Part shown: positions 1 through 10,577 of the stretch, one piece after another
Layout of the letters: each line of letters opens with the position of its first letter
Numbering within the stretch: the stretch's first letter is position 1
NCBI GenBank assembly: GCA_037042915.1
Contig: CM073195.1
Location: 2,480,001-2,544,000, forward strand
Direction of reading: 5' to 3'
Length of the DNA: 64,000 nucleotides
Source of the DNA: Auricularia sp. M13
Taxonomy: Eukaryota > Basidiomycota > Agaricomycetes > Auriculariales > Auriculariaceae
Translations under genes and position numbers: made by a program
Notes under the pieces: generated by a model
What the model was told of the DNA's origin: nothing
Databases searched by the model: none
Seen by the model: the letters and a program-made list of their open reading frames with translations, nothing else

Positions 1-726
1 CTAGGGTACACAGCTCGGCGATAGCCGGTAACTATAGCGGGTCCGGAAGCAATGGAAGCGCAGCCACAACACACTATAAAGCGGACCGAGGGGCGGAATA
101 GAAGAGGTGAAGATCGGGGCAACGACCGAGGGGAAAGACACAAATAGAAAGGACACCGAGGTGCCGCGGCAGTGCGAGGGGACAGTGACGAAGTGAATGA
201 AAGTGGAATCACCGAAGGGGGTGACGAAAGGAAGGTGAAGGAAACCATACTAAACTAGAGTCCATGCCTATGGGGGTATCGGGCGGGTATATGAGAAGGG
301 CCGAGAAGGAGGAGTGCAGCGGCAGCTGCGCGGCGAATGACCGAGATCGAGGAACGCGCGCCGCGGCGCGGCGAGTGGTCGAGATCCACCATGGAAGTAC
401 TCCGAGCGAAAGGTCCGATCGTCCGAGGGTGCAGCGGGCACGGTGCACAGCACCAAGACTGAGGTCGGTGCCGAAGGCCGATAGCGGGCATGCACAGCCG
501 ACGGCCCGAACAGCGGTGGGAGCACGCCGACGGTGCTGGGATGCATCGGCGCGGCGACGAGAGAGGGGTGACGTCCGGCGAGCGACTCCGAAGGGCATTG
601 CGGGAGTGTGTCGACTGAGGTCAAGGGTCCGAGGTAATGGGAATGGAGGGCGACGAGCACGGGCTGAGCGTCGACAAAACAACGCGGGAGTGGCGTGGGC
701 GAAGAACATCGCCAGGAACCGCAACA
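1..726 (+). repeat. 5' LTR of family A (first ~99 bp missing)
   Basis: Matches 3544-4269 base for base wherever compared. It ends CCGCAACA and is followed by TAACCCCCCTTCTAG. The same junction follows the LTRs of families B and C, which marks it as the start of the internal region. Confidence 0.85.
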
Positions 727-1649
727 TAACCCCCCTTCTAGACGCGAAGTCCGTAGAGTCGGTCCGAAGGGTGCAGATCCGACCATCCACCTCGGCGAGT
801 CGTAAACGTAGAATAAAGGGCGCACCAAAGCCTGGGAAACCTGTGGGATGGAACCGGTCCGACTCCTTGTGTCGGAAGTGCCAGCGGTAACGACGAGCAC
901 GCTCGGGGATGACGGTAGACGGGCCATAAGAGCACGACGAACTAACCTTCAGCGGTCCGAGGAGCAGCGCGGATGACGAAGACGTTCCGGTGGGCAAGGA
1001 AGACGCAACCGAGCCAAACACCCGATAGGAAGGGCACCACTCGTGGGTATCCCCACGCAGCATCTCGATATGCAGCGGCCATCGGAGGTTGCACCGGGGT
1101 GGGACGGGCGCAGAGAAGTTCGTAGCGGCCGAACGGCGCGGCGGCGGTCGGATCGTAATGGAAAGCGGGGGTGGACGCTGCGCGCCCGAAACGACTCCTA
1201 CATTCTCCGGCTCGGGCACAAGCGGTCACAAGCACCGAGTACGCCGAAGACATCGCCGAGGTGGCGAAAGGGGACCGAAGGTGACGGAGGTGTCGGTGTG
1301 CCGATCCGAGACCGACACAGCTGAGCGGTACACATCCCGGTGGATAGTAACCTCAACCCCGGCTAAGGGCACGACGAGGGTAAAGAAAGAGAAGTCGTGC
1401 GGGTCATATCGGACCGTATCGGACGGTGTCCGCAGCGGCCGAGTGGCGTTAGGGCAACAGCAACATTCCGGGGTTGGTGCGCACTCCATGGGGCTCCGGA
1501 ATGGGTCCAGGGGGTCCGAGGCAGTTAACCTGGGCGGCGAAAGAGTCCATAATATCCTCGGGTTGGGAACCACCACACGCGAGAGGCCATCGGTCCGAAA
1601 CGACCAAACGGAAAGGGACAACCTCCGGCTGCAGCGAGCAGGGACATCG

Positions 1650-2850
1650 CAGTTGGCGACCGCGGGCATGCGCAACGACGGAGCGGGGTGTATCAGTGGT
1701 CATGCTCTGCAGCGGAAGGTCAGCGTTCCGGGGACCGTCGTCGGAACCATGGGACATTGGGTGCCAAAGGTCCGCAGAGAACAGTGTCGGTCGTGGCGAG
1801 GACAGCTTCAGCAGGCTCGGGGCGAGCAGAGGAAAGGTAGTGTTCTACGAGGCGCTTCCATCGAGGGCCCGCGCGTGTCGACCCACCCGGGGACGGTGAC
1901 GATATGGCTCCAGATGTCTCGGGTGTCGGAGACGAGTCAGACGTCCGGCGATCTCGACGGGGACAGCTCCGGTCAGCTTGCCACCAGCGACGGAAAGATG
2001 CGCAATCGAGCAACGGTCTGAACGAGGGCCTGCGCGCATGAAACGGTCCAGTGCTGAGTGTTGGCCGGGCAGCTCAGTGTCCACCTCGGATGACCTCAAC
2101 CCGCTCCGCCGATCTTTGCGGGGATGGCACCAACGAACTCGCCCCGAGCGAGCGGATGGTGGTGGACGTCTGTGCGGTCATAAAGAGCTCCTGCGCGTGT
2201 GGAACGGGCCAATAACCAAGGTCCGGCGGTCCAAATCCAAGTGGGTCCGAGGTCCGCCACCAATTTCGTCCACAGGACATCCGGGAGCGCGAAATCCGTT
2301 TCACCACCAGTGCGCGTGTTGTAGCGCCAAGCCGCGCGCACTGAAAGAGCCCTGCGCGATGCCGAACGGGCGAAGGGTCGAGGGGATATTGCCGGAATAG
2401 CGTAGGAGCAGCTCCCAGGCAGTATCGGCATGCGATCTCGACGGTGGTAGACAGCGGCGACTCGCGGCCAATGCGGGAGGTGTGCAGCATGGTGATGCGC
2501 ATCGAACGAGGCCCCGCACGCCTCGAAAGGACAAGCCGGCGTGGGGAAATCGTCCGATCTGTGTTGCACCGAGTCCACAGGGAGCGCGCCCGCGATCTCG
2601 GCGACGACTGCGCGGCAGAACACGGGGTAAGCGAGTGAAAGGTGCGCCTGAGCCGTGCGGTTTCAACGAGCCCTTGCGCGCGCCGGTCGGGCTGGTATTC
2701 GGCGAGATGTGGGCATTGGAGTGCCGGATAGCGGTGCTTGGCGGAAATCGGCGACGCGTTCGACGGGGTCAACTCCTTTAACGTCGCAGCCAGCGCGGGA
2801 AAGGTGCGCATTGACGAGGCGCATCGAACGCGCCCTTTAGCGTGCGAAAC
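1650..2850 (+). repeat. degenerate ~160-bp tandem repeat inside family A
   Basis: A recurring pattern of a GATCTCGACG-like box, a short 'ccagcgcgggaaaggtgcgca'-like stretch (in degenerate form), then 'aacgaggccctgcgcg' and 'cgaaacgg' recurs at about 1650, 1810, 1975, 2139, 2300, 2460, 2613 and 2783, a spacing of roughly 153-170 nt. Units are diverged and the period is not a multiple of three, so coding is unlikely. Function unknown. Confidence 0.5.
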
Positions 2851-3444
2851 GGAGAGCATCTCGCTGAGATCGAGGCATGGGTTCGTCAGGGGTCTTGGAG
2901 CAGCCATAGAAGCCTCGGGGGTCCAGCATTGGGGAAAGGAATCCTCCACGGGTCCTCCGAGGGGTCCTTGGGTCCTGCGCAGGGTCCGATTCCAGGGGTC
3001 CGGCAGGGAGAGTGGGACGGGGGGAGCATGCTGGCGGGGATTGATGGTTGCCGAGGGGGACCGGCCGAGACCGGCGGTCGTTGTGAACGTCGTCAAAAGC
3101 AATGGACGTGTCGTGGGTGACTGGGAATAAAGAGCGAAATGGTTGGGGTCATGACCTCGGGGTCCGCGCTTGGTTGGGGCTCTACCCACGGAGGGCCGAG
3201 GTGTTCGGGTCAGGCTTGAGTCGGCGGACTTGAAAGAGAGCGAGGGGGTCGGCTGCGATATAACGGCCACCAAGCGACCGGTGTGCATGTAGGTGGTCGC
3301 CGCAGGCGTGGGTGGAACCTCCGGGCCGCCACCGAGTGGAAGGGGGGGTGTCCAAACGATATACCGGAGGTGAGAGGCGGAGAAGAGGAAGAGGGGGAGA
3401 AGGGAACTGAGTACCCGGAGTGGACGGGGTTAGGTTGGATCTTA

Positions 3445-4269
3445 TGTCACGGTGTGCTGCATACACCACCGACCAGGAGGCGTAGCCGACCAGGAAGGGT
3501 ACTCAGGAGGGGAAGGTCGTACACATAATAGACCAGATCCAACCTAGGGTACACAGCTCGGCGATAGCCGGTAACTATAGCGGGTCCGGAAGCAATGGAA
3601 GCGCAGCCACAACACACTATAAAGCGGACCGAGGGGCGGAATAGAAGAGGTGAAGATCGGGGCAACGACCGAGGGGAAAGACACAAATAGAAAGGACACC
3701 GAGGTGCCGCGGCAGTGCGAGGGGACAGTGACGAAGTGAATGAAAGTGGAATCACCGAAGGGGGTGACGAAAGGAAGGTGAAGGAAACCATACTAAACTA
3801 GAGTCCATGCCTATGGGGGTATCGGGCGGGTATATGAGAAGGGCCGAGAAGGAGGAGTGCAGCGGCAGCTGCGCGGCGAATGACCGAGATCGAGGAACGC
3901 GCGCCGCGGCGCGGCGAGTGGTCGAGATCCACCATGGAAGTACTCCGAGCGAAAGGTCCGATCGTCCGAGGGTGCAGCGGGCACGGTGCACAGCACCAAG
4001 ACTGAGGTCGGTGCCGAAGGCCGATAGCGGGCATGCACAGCCGACGGCCCGAACAGCGGTGGGAGCACGCCGACGGTGCTGGGATGCATCGGCGCGGCGA
4101 CGAGAGAGGGGTGACGTCCGGCGAGCGACTCCGAAGGGCATTGCGGGAGTGTGTCGACTGAGGTCAAGGGTCCGAGGTAATGGGAATGGAGGGCGACGAG
4201 CACGGGCTGAGCGTCGACAAAACAACGCGGGAGTGGCGTGGGCGAAGAACATCGCCAGGAACCGCAACA
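3445..4269 (+). repeat. 3' LTR of family A (825 bp)
   Basis: Begins TGTCACGG directly after 'ggatctta' and ends CCGCAACA. It contains the family box AGACCAGATCCAACCTAGG near 3530 and a TATA-like 'actatag' about 45 nt downstream, in the same order as in families B and C. It is followed by non-LTR sequence (ccactggggagcc) that also occurs, inverted, at 10981-11000. Confidence 0.88.
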
Positions 4270-4283
4270 CCACTGGGGAGCCA

Positions 4284-4424
4284 TGAGCAGACTGGAGCCA
4301 CTCTTTGGAGGGCCAGGGGGACCCCCTGGGCCCCTAGGAGGGCCAGTAGGACGAGATGTAGAGGACAGAGTGTGCCAGAGGTAGACTGACTCTGACCAGG
4401 TGGTGGTAAGAGTCCAAGAAGCTT
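4284..4424 (-). repeat. inverted partial copy of 7558-7690, with empty target site
   Basis: Reverse complement of 7558-7690, the 3' end of the RNase H fragment. It includes a perfect small hairpin (CCAGGGGG-a-CCCCCTGG). Its left end, together with 4270-4283, preserves uninterrupted the sequence that the 7692-10975 element has split, so it serves as an internal empty-site control. Confidence 0.8.
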
Positions 4425-5330
4425 TTTTAAAATGAGCCAGAGTCTGGCACGATGGCAGACGGAATTGCATCTCCATGTTCAACCAGATCTTCTGAAGTCA
4501 GTCCATCTGCTACAACCACCACAACGTTGCCAGAGGTGGTGGTGTCCACACTTGTGACACGAAGTGGGAGCTTGTGTTAAAGCCTATGACCGGCTCGAGT
4601 GACAGGGCTTCCGGTGCTGTGCTCCGGAGTAAAATCCTCATCCGGATCGGGATGACGGAGCTGGACCGGACAAAAAACGAAGTTGTCCGGACGTCCGTAA
4701 CTCCGGAAGTCGGAGTTTGGAAATGTTGGACGAGCTCCAGAGGTAGAACTCAGAGGACGAGGAAGAGGGTGAGGGGCGAAGTGACTAGTTGACTGTAGTA
4801 CTGGATGTCATACAATTGCTTATGTCGGTTTTCGAGCTGAGGAAGTCGCTTGGAAACAGAGGACATTAAATACATGACCGGAACGGATCATAGGACTAGG
4901 CATAATCAGTCGGAACATAAGTGGAAGAGTCTAGACATGATGCGGAACAAGATCCGGTGAAGTCTGGATGCTGGAGGTCCGGAGGTCCGGACTTCGGATC
5001 CTAATGCGGAAATAGGTCCGGAGTGTCCGGATTTGGGCATGGGCCGTAACAACCTGGCAGGCGACTTGCTCTTGTGAGGAGCAAGCGCAGTGTTCACTGC
5101 GGCGCGCAAGCGGCTCGCATTGTTGCGCACATGAGCAGTCGCTCCAAGGTGGCACGGACGCTCAGGATGAGACGACTTGGGTGGTGGCGCGCACAACCAT
5201 TGGTAGGAGGTGGCTTTGGCACCGCACTGGGACGAGCAGGCACCACAGTGCCTTTGGCAGCTGGCTGAGCAGCATGCGACACATAGGAGCTGCCAGGTGC
5301 GCTCGCCTTTGCAGGAGCGGCTGTAGGAGC
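4425..5330. other. no gene seen; CCGGA-rich stretch
   Basis: No coding region supported. Between about 4600 and 5040 the motif TCCGGA/CCGGAC recurs many times with local palindromes around 4970-5000. I see no open frame with family resemblance. Confidence 0.5.
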
Positions 5331-5335
5331 GGCTG

Positions 5336-6073
5336 CTATGTTGCCTGTGGTTGACCTGGGGCAGAACTGCCCCAGTTATGTGCCGACTCTCCAGGGGCTG
5401 AGTCGACACCCCAGTCATTTCTGACCGAGGGGGCGCGATCTGAGCTGCTGCCATGTGCAGCAACTCGAGGAGCGCGTCCAGAAGCAGTGGGAACGAGGCC
5501 CTGCAATCTGGATGCTCCCTCAGCCTGTTCTGGCAAGGCCAAACTCATTTCAACGGTTTTGGGTGCAGCAGGTGAGCTAGTGGCTCGATGTGCGGCACCC
5601 TGCTCGAGGACGAGCCCATCCACCTTTCCTGATGCCCCCAGCCAGTTATCGATACCAATGCCTGTTGAACAAGCCGGAATTGTGCCCAGGGCGTCCTTGG
5701 ACACCCCAGAGCACACAGCAGATGTTGTGAGTGCAGGAGACTCGTCCCCAGTGTGCAGTGCACTAAGGGGGCGAGGAGCAGACACTGTGGGCCACACTGA
5801 AGCGGTAGGAGCGTGTTCTGAGCAATTTGGAGTCAGTACAGCCAGATGCTGCACACCAGAGTGTGCAGCTCGAGTTGGGGAGGCTGGAGGGGACTGCTGG
5901 GCTCCTTCTGCGCGTTCCGGCGCTTCCTGGAGGCAGTACCAGTCCGCTCCGGCCGGAGCCGATGGGGCCATGTCACCCTCGCACAAAAACGAGCCTGGGA
6001 TGTGAAGGGAGTGCGCTCTGGTGCCAAGAATGGTGTGGAATGCAGGAGGGGAATGTGGGAGATGTGTGTGCAC
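5336..6073 (-). other. open frame rich in Ala/Ser/Pro, unrecognised
   Basis: The longest open frame on the minus strand here (245 codons) is Ala/Ser/Pro/Gly-rich with no motif I recognise. A second minus-strand frame (5833-6318) overlaps it. Low complexity and competing frames of similar length make a real gene doubtful. At best it is a worn ORF1-like remnant of a retroelement, since it sits between transposon fragments. Confidence 0.2.
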
Positions 6074-7203
6074 AAAAAATCGAGTCCAGAAATGAAGGGG
6101 TCATCCCCAGGGGCTGCAAAGCGAGCCTCCTGGTTTGTCTTGACACCAGGATGTGAAGAACAAAAGGAGGAGCGTCTATAACGCTTGGGAACTGGCTGCG
6201 GCGCACCTGAGTGTCTAGGAGGGCTCTCAGACTGCTTCCTAGTGAGCTGCCTGCTCTGCAGCTCGTTTCTGGTGCTCCTGCCGCTCCTGGGGGTCAACCG
6301 GTGTACACCCAACCGCACAAAGCTGCCAAATCACTGCAGAGCCGTGGGGGAGTGTGCAGGGTTGTTATCTAGCTCCATGGAAGCGAGGGAAGCGGAGGGG
6401 GTGGTGGTGGTGCGCTCTAGGAGTCCCAGTTTTGTCTGGAACTCGCACCTGCAATTTCTCACGATCCACTGGCCCAGGGGGGAGGCGCCCGGGCTCGATA
6501 GACTCCTGGCGGGTTCAGGAAGATGCCATGATTGTTAGATCAAAGAGGCGGATGAAGGGGCGCGCTGGAAAAGCGAGAATTGCTCCACTGACTCAGACTT
6601 GGTGGAAGTCGGAGTTCAAGGCTCTCACCAAAACTGGTGAGCTACCACCGCAGGACCCTTAACCATTCATACAATGGGTTGGGAGGACCATGAGCTGCGC
6701 CGTGGCTCCACATGGCTTTGACCATGTTGCGGTGCGCTTTTGTCTGTAGGCTACAGCCCCACCCATCCAGACTCTACCCTCTACCCTCTATCAGTCTCTA
6801 AGATACTTTTCTTGAGTGTTCCAAGAGATACACTCATAGTGACCGTAAAGGGCCACATGCAGCTGCTTACTTGCTAACATCTGCTTGCTTATTGGCGAGC
6901 TGGTCACTTCATGTGCTGATGAGGTGTGTGAAGTTATGGTATGTTTGTATATTTTTATTTATTCTATGCCCCTATGCCCCTATACCCCTATGGAACTGCG
7001 CTCACAACTTTGTTACACCCAGAATCCACACCAGTTTGCACTAGATCCCTCTACACGTCTGTTACGACCCCCCCTTGCCTGCCTCATGTTGACCCATTGG
7101 AATGTACTTTGTACAGACCACAACGTCTTGGCTCTGTATTTGTAGCCTGCTTATGCTGTCTAAAATTCAAGAATTTTTCTCTCTCTTTCTCTCTCCCCCC
7201 AGG

Positions 7204-7647
7204 TCGCATCCACCTCAGGCCTGTGCCAAGGGTGTGAGCAAAGCTGATGCTGCAGAGTCCCATGTCAGACTTGTGCAGATGCTGGAACTCAGCTCTGCAA
7301 ACCTGCTGATCTACACTGATGGTTCCCTTTTAGACACTCCAACTGGTCGCAGGACTGGTGCAGCTTTTGTGACCTACCTGGAGGGTCAGGAGCAGTCTTG
7401 CGGTCGCATCCCTATGGGGTCCCAGGCTGAGGTCTATGATGCTGAGATGCATGCCCTCTCTGCTGCCATGGACCATGTTGCCCATTACATGGACTTGCCC
7501 ATGGGCTCGGCCTCCCACCTTCAGTTCTTTGCTGTCAACTCTTCAGCTGTTGAGGCCAGCTTCTTGGACTCTTACCACCACCTAGTCAGAGTCAGTCTAC
7601 CTCTGGCACACTCTGTCCTCTACATCTCGTCCTACTGGCCCTCCTAG
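7204..7647 (+). pseudogene. RNase H domain fragment of a non-LTR retrotransposon
   Basis: The frame contains IYTDGS (7309-7326), the first catalytic Asp region of type I RNase H, then GAAFVTY and AEVYDAEMHALSAA with the second catalytic acidic residue, and LQFFAVNSSAVEA where family members usually have an Asp in FF-x-DN. Here that Asp appears to be Val. The frame then runs to a stop at 7645-7647. Upstream, 7160-7201 is a pyrimidine run ending in CAG, either an intron acceptor or low complexity. No RT, endonuclease or zinc-binding part is adjacent, so this is an isolated fragment. Its last ~130 bp are repeated inverted at 4284-4424. Confidence 0.6.
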
Positions 7648-7691
7648 GGGCCCAGGGGGTCCCCCTGGCCCTCCAAAGAGTGGCTCCAGTC

Positions 7692-8086
7692 TTCCGTTGC
7701 CGAGAAGGGCAAGGATGAGCCAAAGCGCCGTCCGGTCGGGCAATCCAGCTCTTGAGCTCTCTTTTGGTAATTGAGAGCTCATAATGTGCTTCAATATATA
7801 TAAATGCTGTATGTGAAGTGCTGTGGCAGCAGGAGAGCAGGATGGGTCAGGAATGCCAACCGGAGGCAATCCGATCTAATCTTATCAGCAGATATATCAG
7901 ACAAACCATGAAGAAGGTTTTTGGTAAATAAATATGCATTTTTGAGCTCAAGATTAATTATTGAATGGTACAAGGGGCTTCCGGGATTCCACTGCTCGGT
8001 GAGATCCTCGATTTGGAGGAGCTCGGCCGTCTCTGAAGACTCGGATGAACATTCGGACTCCGAAAGACCCGCTCAGACTCTCCAGC
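7692..8086 (+). repeat. left terminal inverted repeat (~395 bp)
   Basis: Reverse complement of 10578-10975. The differences I noticed are single substitutions (for example gatgagcc/gataagcc and aatgtgc/aatgcgc). It contains an AT-rich AATATATATAAATG core and paired GAGCTC-containing short palindromes. Confidence 0.85.
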
Positions 8087-8364
8087 TCCCTCCCTCCCTT
8101 CAGCGTGAAATTTCTCCAAATTGAAATAATACTATTTATCCTTAATGTTTTGCAAAATTTGAGCTATAAGAACATGGGAATTCTGTATTTTATACTGCCA
8201 TCAGCAGTCAATGGGTGGAACAATAGTGGTACCTAACTGTTCTCAGCAGAAGGACAGTGAGAATAATAGCACATATATTGATAACAAACTGATTATATTA
8301 TGGGATGGAATTGATGGCAGCAACCTTGATGGGTGGATGTGGTGGCGAGCAGCAAACTGCTCAT

Positions 8365-8847
8365 TGTCACAGTGACTGCTATATCACTCTCTGAGACGAC
8401 GCTCGAGGGGTAGGGATGAGTGGGGAGAGGGAGGTGCGGATAAGCGGTATGATAGACCAGACCAAACCTAAGGTACAAGAGGGGGCTCTGGCCCAAGTAT
8501 ATATACTACGGAAGCAAGGCCGAGGGGGCCTGCTGACCAATTGCGCCACCGACCGGGTGTCACGCGGGCGCCACAGATCAAGCCGAGAGAGACCGCCGGG
8601 GTGTCCTCGGCGAGCCAGGAAACCCGGGATAAATAGAGCCCAACCAAACCAGAAACATCCCGTCGTATTACCCTTCTCCTGGGAAGAGACCGAAATGCTC
8701 GCCGAGCGGAGAGACCGCTAGGACGCGCCGACAGAAGGGCTGCGGGGCCAGGTGCAAGGAGTTTGGGGCGCCCAAATGAAGTGCAAGGACCATGGGACGG
8801 CGAAATGAAACAGCGGGGGAGGAGGGACCCGACGAAGACCGCAACAT
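8365..8847 (+). repeat. LTR of family C (483 bp)
   Basis: Starts TGTCACAG and ends CCGCAACA, followed by TAACCCCCCTTCTAG exactly as in family A. It carries the shared box AGACCAGACCAAACCTA at about 8451 and TATATA about 45 nt later. No second copy is found downstream before the right inverted repeat, so the element has lost its 3' LTR or was captured incomplete. Confidence 0.7.
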
Positions 8848-9072
8848 AACCCCCCTTCTAGCCGTCCAGTGGCCGAGGTGAGGATGGCCCGAGGAGGTGC
8901 GGGTTAGATCGGGCGTGGAGAGACGGACCATAGCATCGCCGGGCTGAGCTCCATCCGCCGCGGGATCAAACTCTAAGCGTTAGATGCCGTAAAGGGCTCG
9001 GCCATCGCCGTACACGAACCGCGGTACTTCTCCCTCCTCGTCTCCTTGCTTCCCGCCACCGCCCAATATCCC

Positions 9073-10266
9073 ATGACGCCCACTGCCGCTGACGGACTGA
9101 CGGCGAAGCCTCTCGGCGAACTTCAGGACCTCAGGGAGCAGGTGTTTACGCTGCATGCCTCGATCCAGCGCCAGCTGAACTTCGGGCACTACGCCGCGGA
9201 TGCGGAGGAAGAGAAGGCGTGGACGGTGCTCGCGTCTGCGGGCCAGCGGCTGGAGGCCATTGACGCTGAGGTGCGCCGACGCAACGCCACGACCCGCAAT
9301 CTGGAGACAGCGGTGTCCCTCCTCGGCATGACAGCAGCCTCGCTCCCCGTCGTGCTGAAGGTGGAAGGGGTTTGCCGCACGGAAACGACCTCCTCGACCG
9401 CGAAAGGCAAGGGCCCATTGGGAGCGGTCGCGTCTGGGTCTAAGCGATCTTCGGACGCCGGCGAGCGAGGGACCGGCGACGAAGAGAAGGACACAGTCGG
9501 GCCTCCGTTTGGCACGGTACGCCCGGGCCAAAGGCTCTCTTGCTCCGGGGTATATCCTGCGCTGACATCCTTCGTCCGGGTCCAGCCTTGTGAGCAGTGC
9601 GAGCGCTCCGGCAAGCCGTGTTTTCGACAAGTGTCCGGGTCGGCGACTGCCTGTGCTCGCTGCAACAGGTCCCGCGTGGGGTGTTCTCACAGTGTCGGCC
9701 GGTCGGGCACATCGCGCAAGAGGGCCCGACCGGATGTTGACATTGACGGCGACGACGGGGACCATCCGGACCAGGACAACGTGGTGGACACCGTCGGCTC
9801 ATCTGTGGCGCGGTCGCGCACCCGCCAAAGGCTTTGGTCGCCGGGGACGGCCACCATGGCCGACCTCGAGGTCCTGGGCGACCACATTGTCCAGGGGTTC
9901 CAACTGTCCGTCTCGGCACTGCGGCGCGATTTTCGCAAATGGACGCAAGAACTCGTCGACGACCGGCGGGCTTACAAGACGGTGCGCCTCGTGTCGCCGG
10001 GCGGGAGCGACCACGATACCGAATCCAACGACGGCCGAGCGATGGAGGACGAGGCGGGGAGGTCGCCCATTGCCGCGCCGACTACCCCTGGCGTCTCGGG
10101 CGTGGAGACGGAGGCGCCGGCTGATCCTGTCGGCGTGCTCGCTGATTTTGGCGCCGACCTGGCCCTCCTCGGTGTGGTAGTGCCGGGGAGTGCGCGGCCG
10201 ACACCCAGCTTCGCGTCAATGGAGGCGTTGCGAGCATCGTTGCGAGCTGTTGCGAGCTCGCTGTGA
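9073..10266 (+). CDS. zinc-cluster protein encoded by LTR family C
   Basis: Open for 397 codons from ATG 9073. The N-terminal ~130 residues look helical (LGELQDLREQVFTLHASIQ). A Ser/Gly/Glu-rich linker follows, then CEQCERSGKPC and ACARCNRSRVGC, which fit C-x2-C-x6-C-x10-C-x2-C-x6-C, the spacing of the fungal Zn2Cys6 binuclear cluster. A basic patch (SRKRARPDVD) and an acidic C-terminal half come next. The array gene at 20765-22208 has the same layout. 9550-9585 has GT...AG borders and a CTGAC branch-like site just before the cluster, where the array gene has its intron, but at 36 nt and in frame it may be coding. The role is unknown: it could be a gag-like nucleic-acid-binding protein of a non-autonomous retroelement or a captured regulator. 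Confidence 0.6.
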   Translation: MTPTAADGLTAKPLGELQDLREQVFTLHASIQRQLNFGHYAADAEEEKAWTVLASAGQRLEAIDAEVRRRNATTRNLETAVSLLGMTAASLPVVLKVEGVCRTETTSSTAKGKGPLGAVASGSKRSSDAGERGTGDEEKDTVGPPFGTVRPGQRLSCSGVYPALTSFVRVQPCEQCERSGKPCFRQVSGSATACARCNRSRVGCSHSVGRSGTSRKRARPDVDIDGDDGDHPDQDNVVDTVGSSVARSRTRQRLWSPGTATMADLEVLGDHIVQGFQLSVSALRRDFRKWTQELVDDRRAYKTVRLVSPGGSDHDTESNDGRAMEDEAGRSPIAAPTTPGVSGVETEAPADPVGVLADFGADLALLGVVVPGSARPTPSFASMEALRASLRAVASSL

Positions 10267-10577
10267 TACCCCCTATTGTGTGTGAGCAAGGTGCAATGCC
10301 ACCTCCTCGCAACTGAAGCTACAATTCCGGCTTCTCATGCAGTGTCACATTATCAGACATAAATAACAGGCTTTTTCTTGACATATCTTGCTTTTCAAGT
10401 CCTCAGGGGCGCTGATAGTATGCAGTTGAAGTTTCGCCCAGTTTCATACCTCCACTGTGACACCCAGTAGCACTGATAATATCTGTATGGAGATAAATTA
10501 TCTTTGGTTTGCCTTTAATACCCTTACAAGTAATTCTCCAGATTGTGAAGGAAGGGAACCAAGTGCTTGGGGGGGGG

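Larger units (their letters stand above)
1..4269 (+). mobile_element. LTR element family A, gag-pol-less, left end cut by window
   Basis: Two direct copies of an LTR (1-726 and 3445-4269) flank a 2.7-kb internal region. The shared 726 nt are offset by exactly 3543 with no length difference, and I saw no mismatch in the stretches I compared, which implies recent insertion. The 3' LTR starts TGTCACGG and ends CCGCAACA (TG...CA). The five bases after it, ccact, would be the target duplication; the left flank lies outside the window. The internal part has no recognisable gag, protease, RT, RNase H or integrase in any frame, so the element would depend on proteins made elsewhere (LARD/TRIM-like). 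A purine run (3379-3405) ends about 39 nt before the 3' LTR, so it is not a textbook abutting polypurine tract. Confidence 0.85.

Noticed and set aside
209-1219. 336-codon minus-strand frame crossing the 5' LTR border of family A
   Set aside because: The same LTR part is reused after 3752 with a different continuation; it is the antisense of LTR sequence with no family resemblance.
1089-3288. 310-codon plus-strand and 404-codon minus-strand frames inside family A
   Set aside because: Overlapping frames of similar length on both strands, low complexity, and they run through the degenerate 160-bp repeats, so they do not behave as genes.
8848-10577. 3' LTR of family C beginning at TGTCAC near 10340
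   Set aside because: Only the first six bases match; the following sequence is AT-rich and unlike the 8365-8847 LTR.
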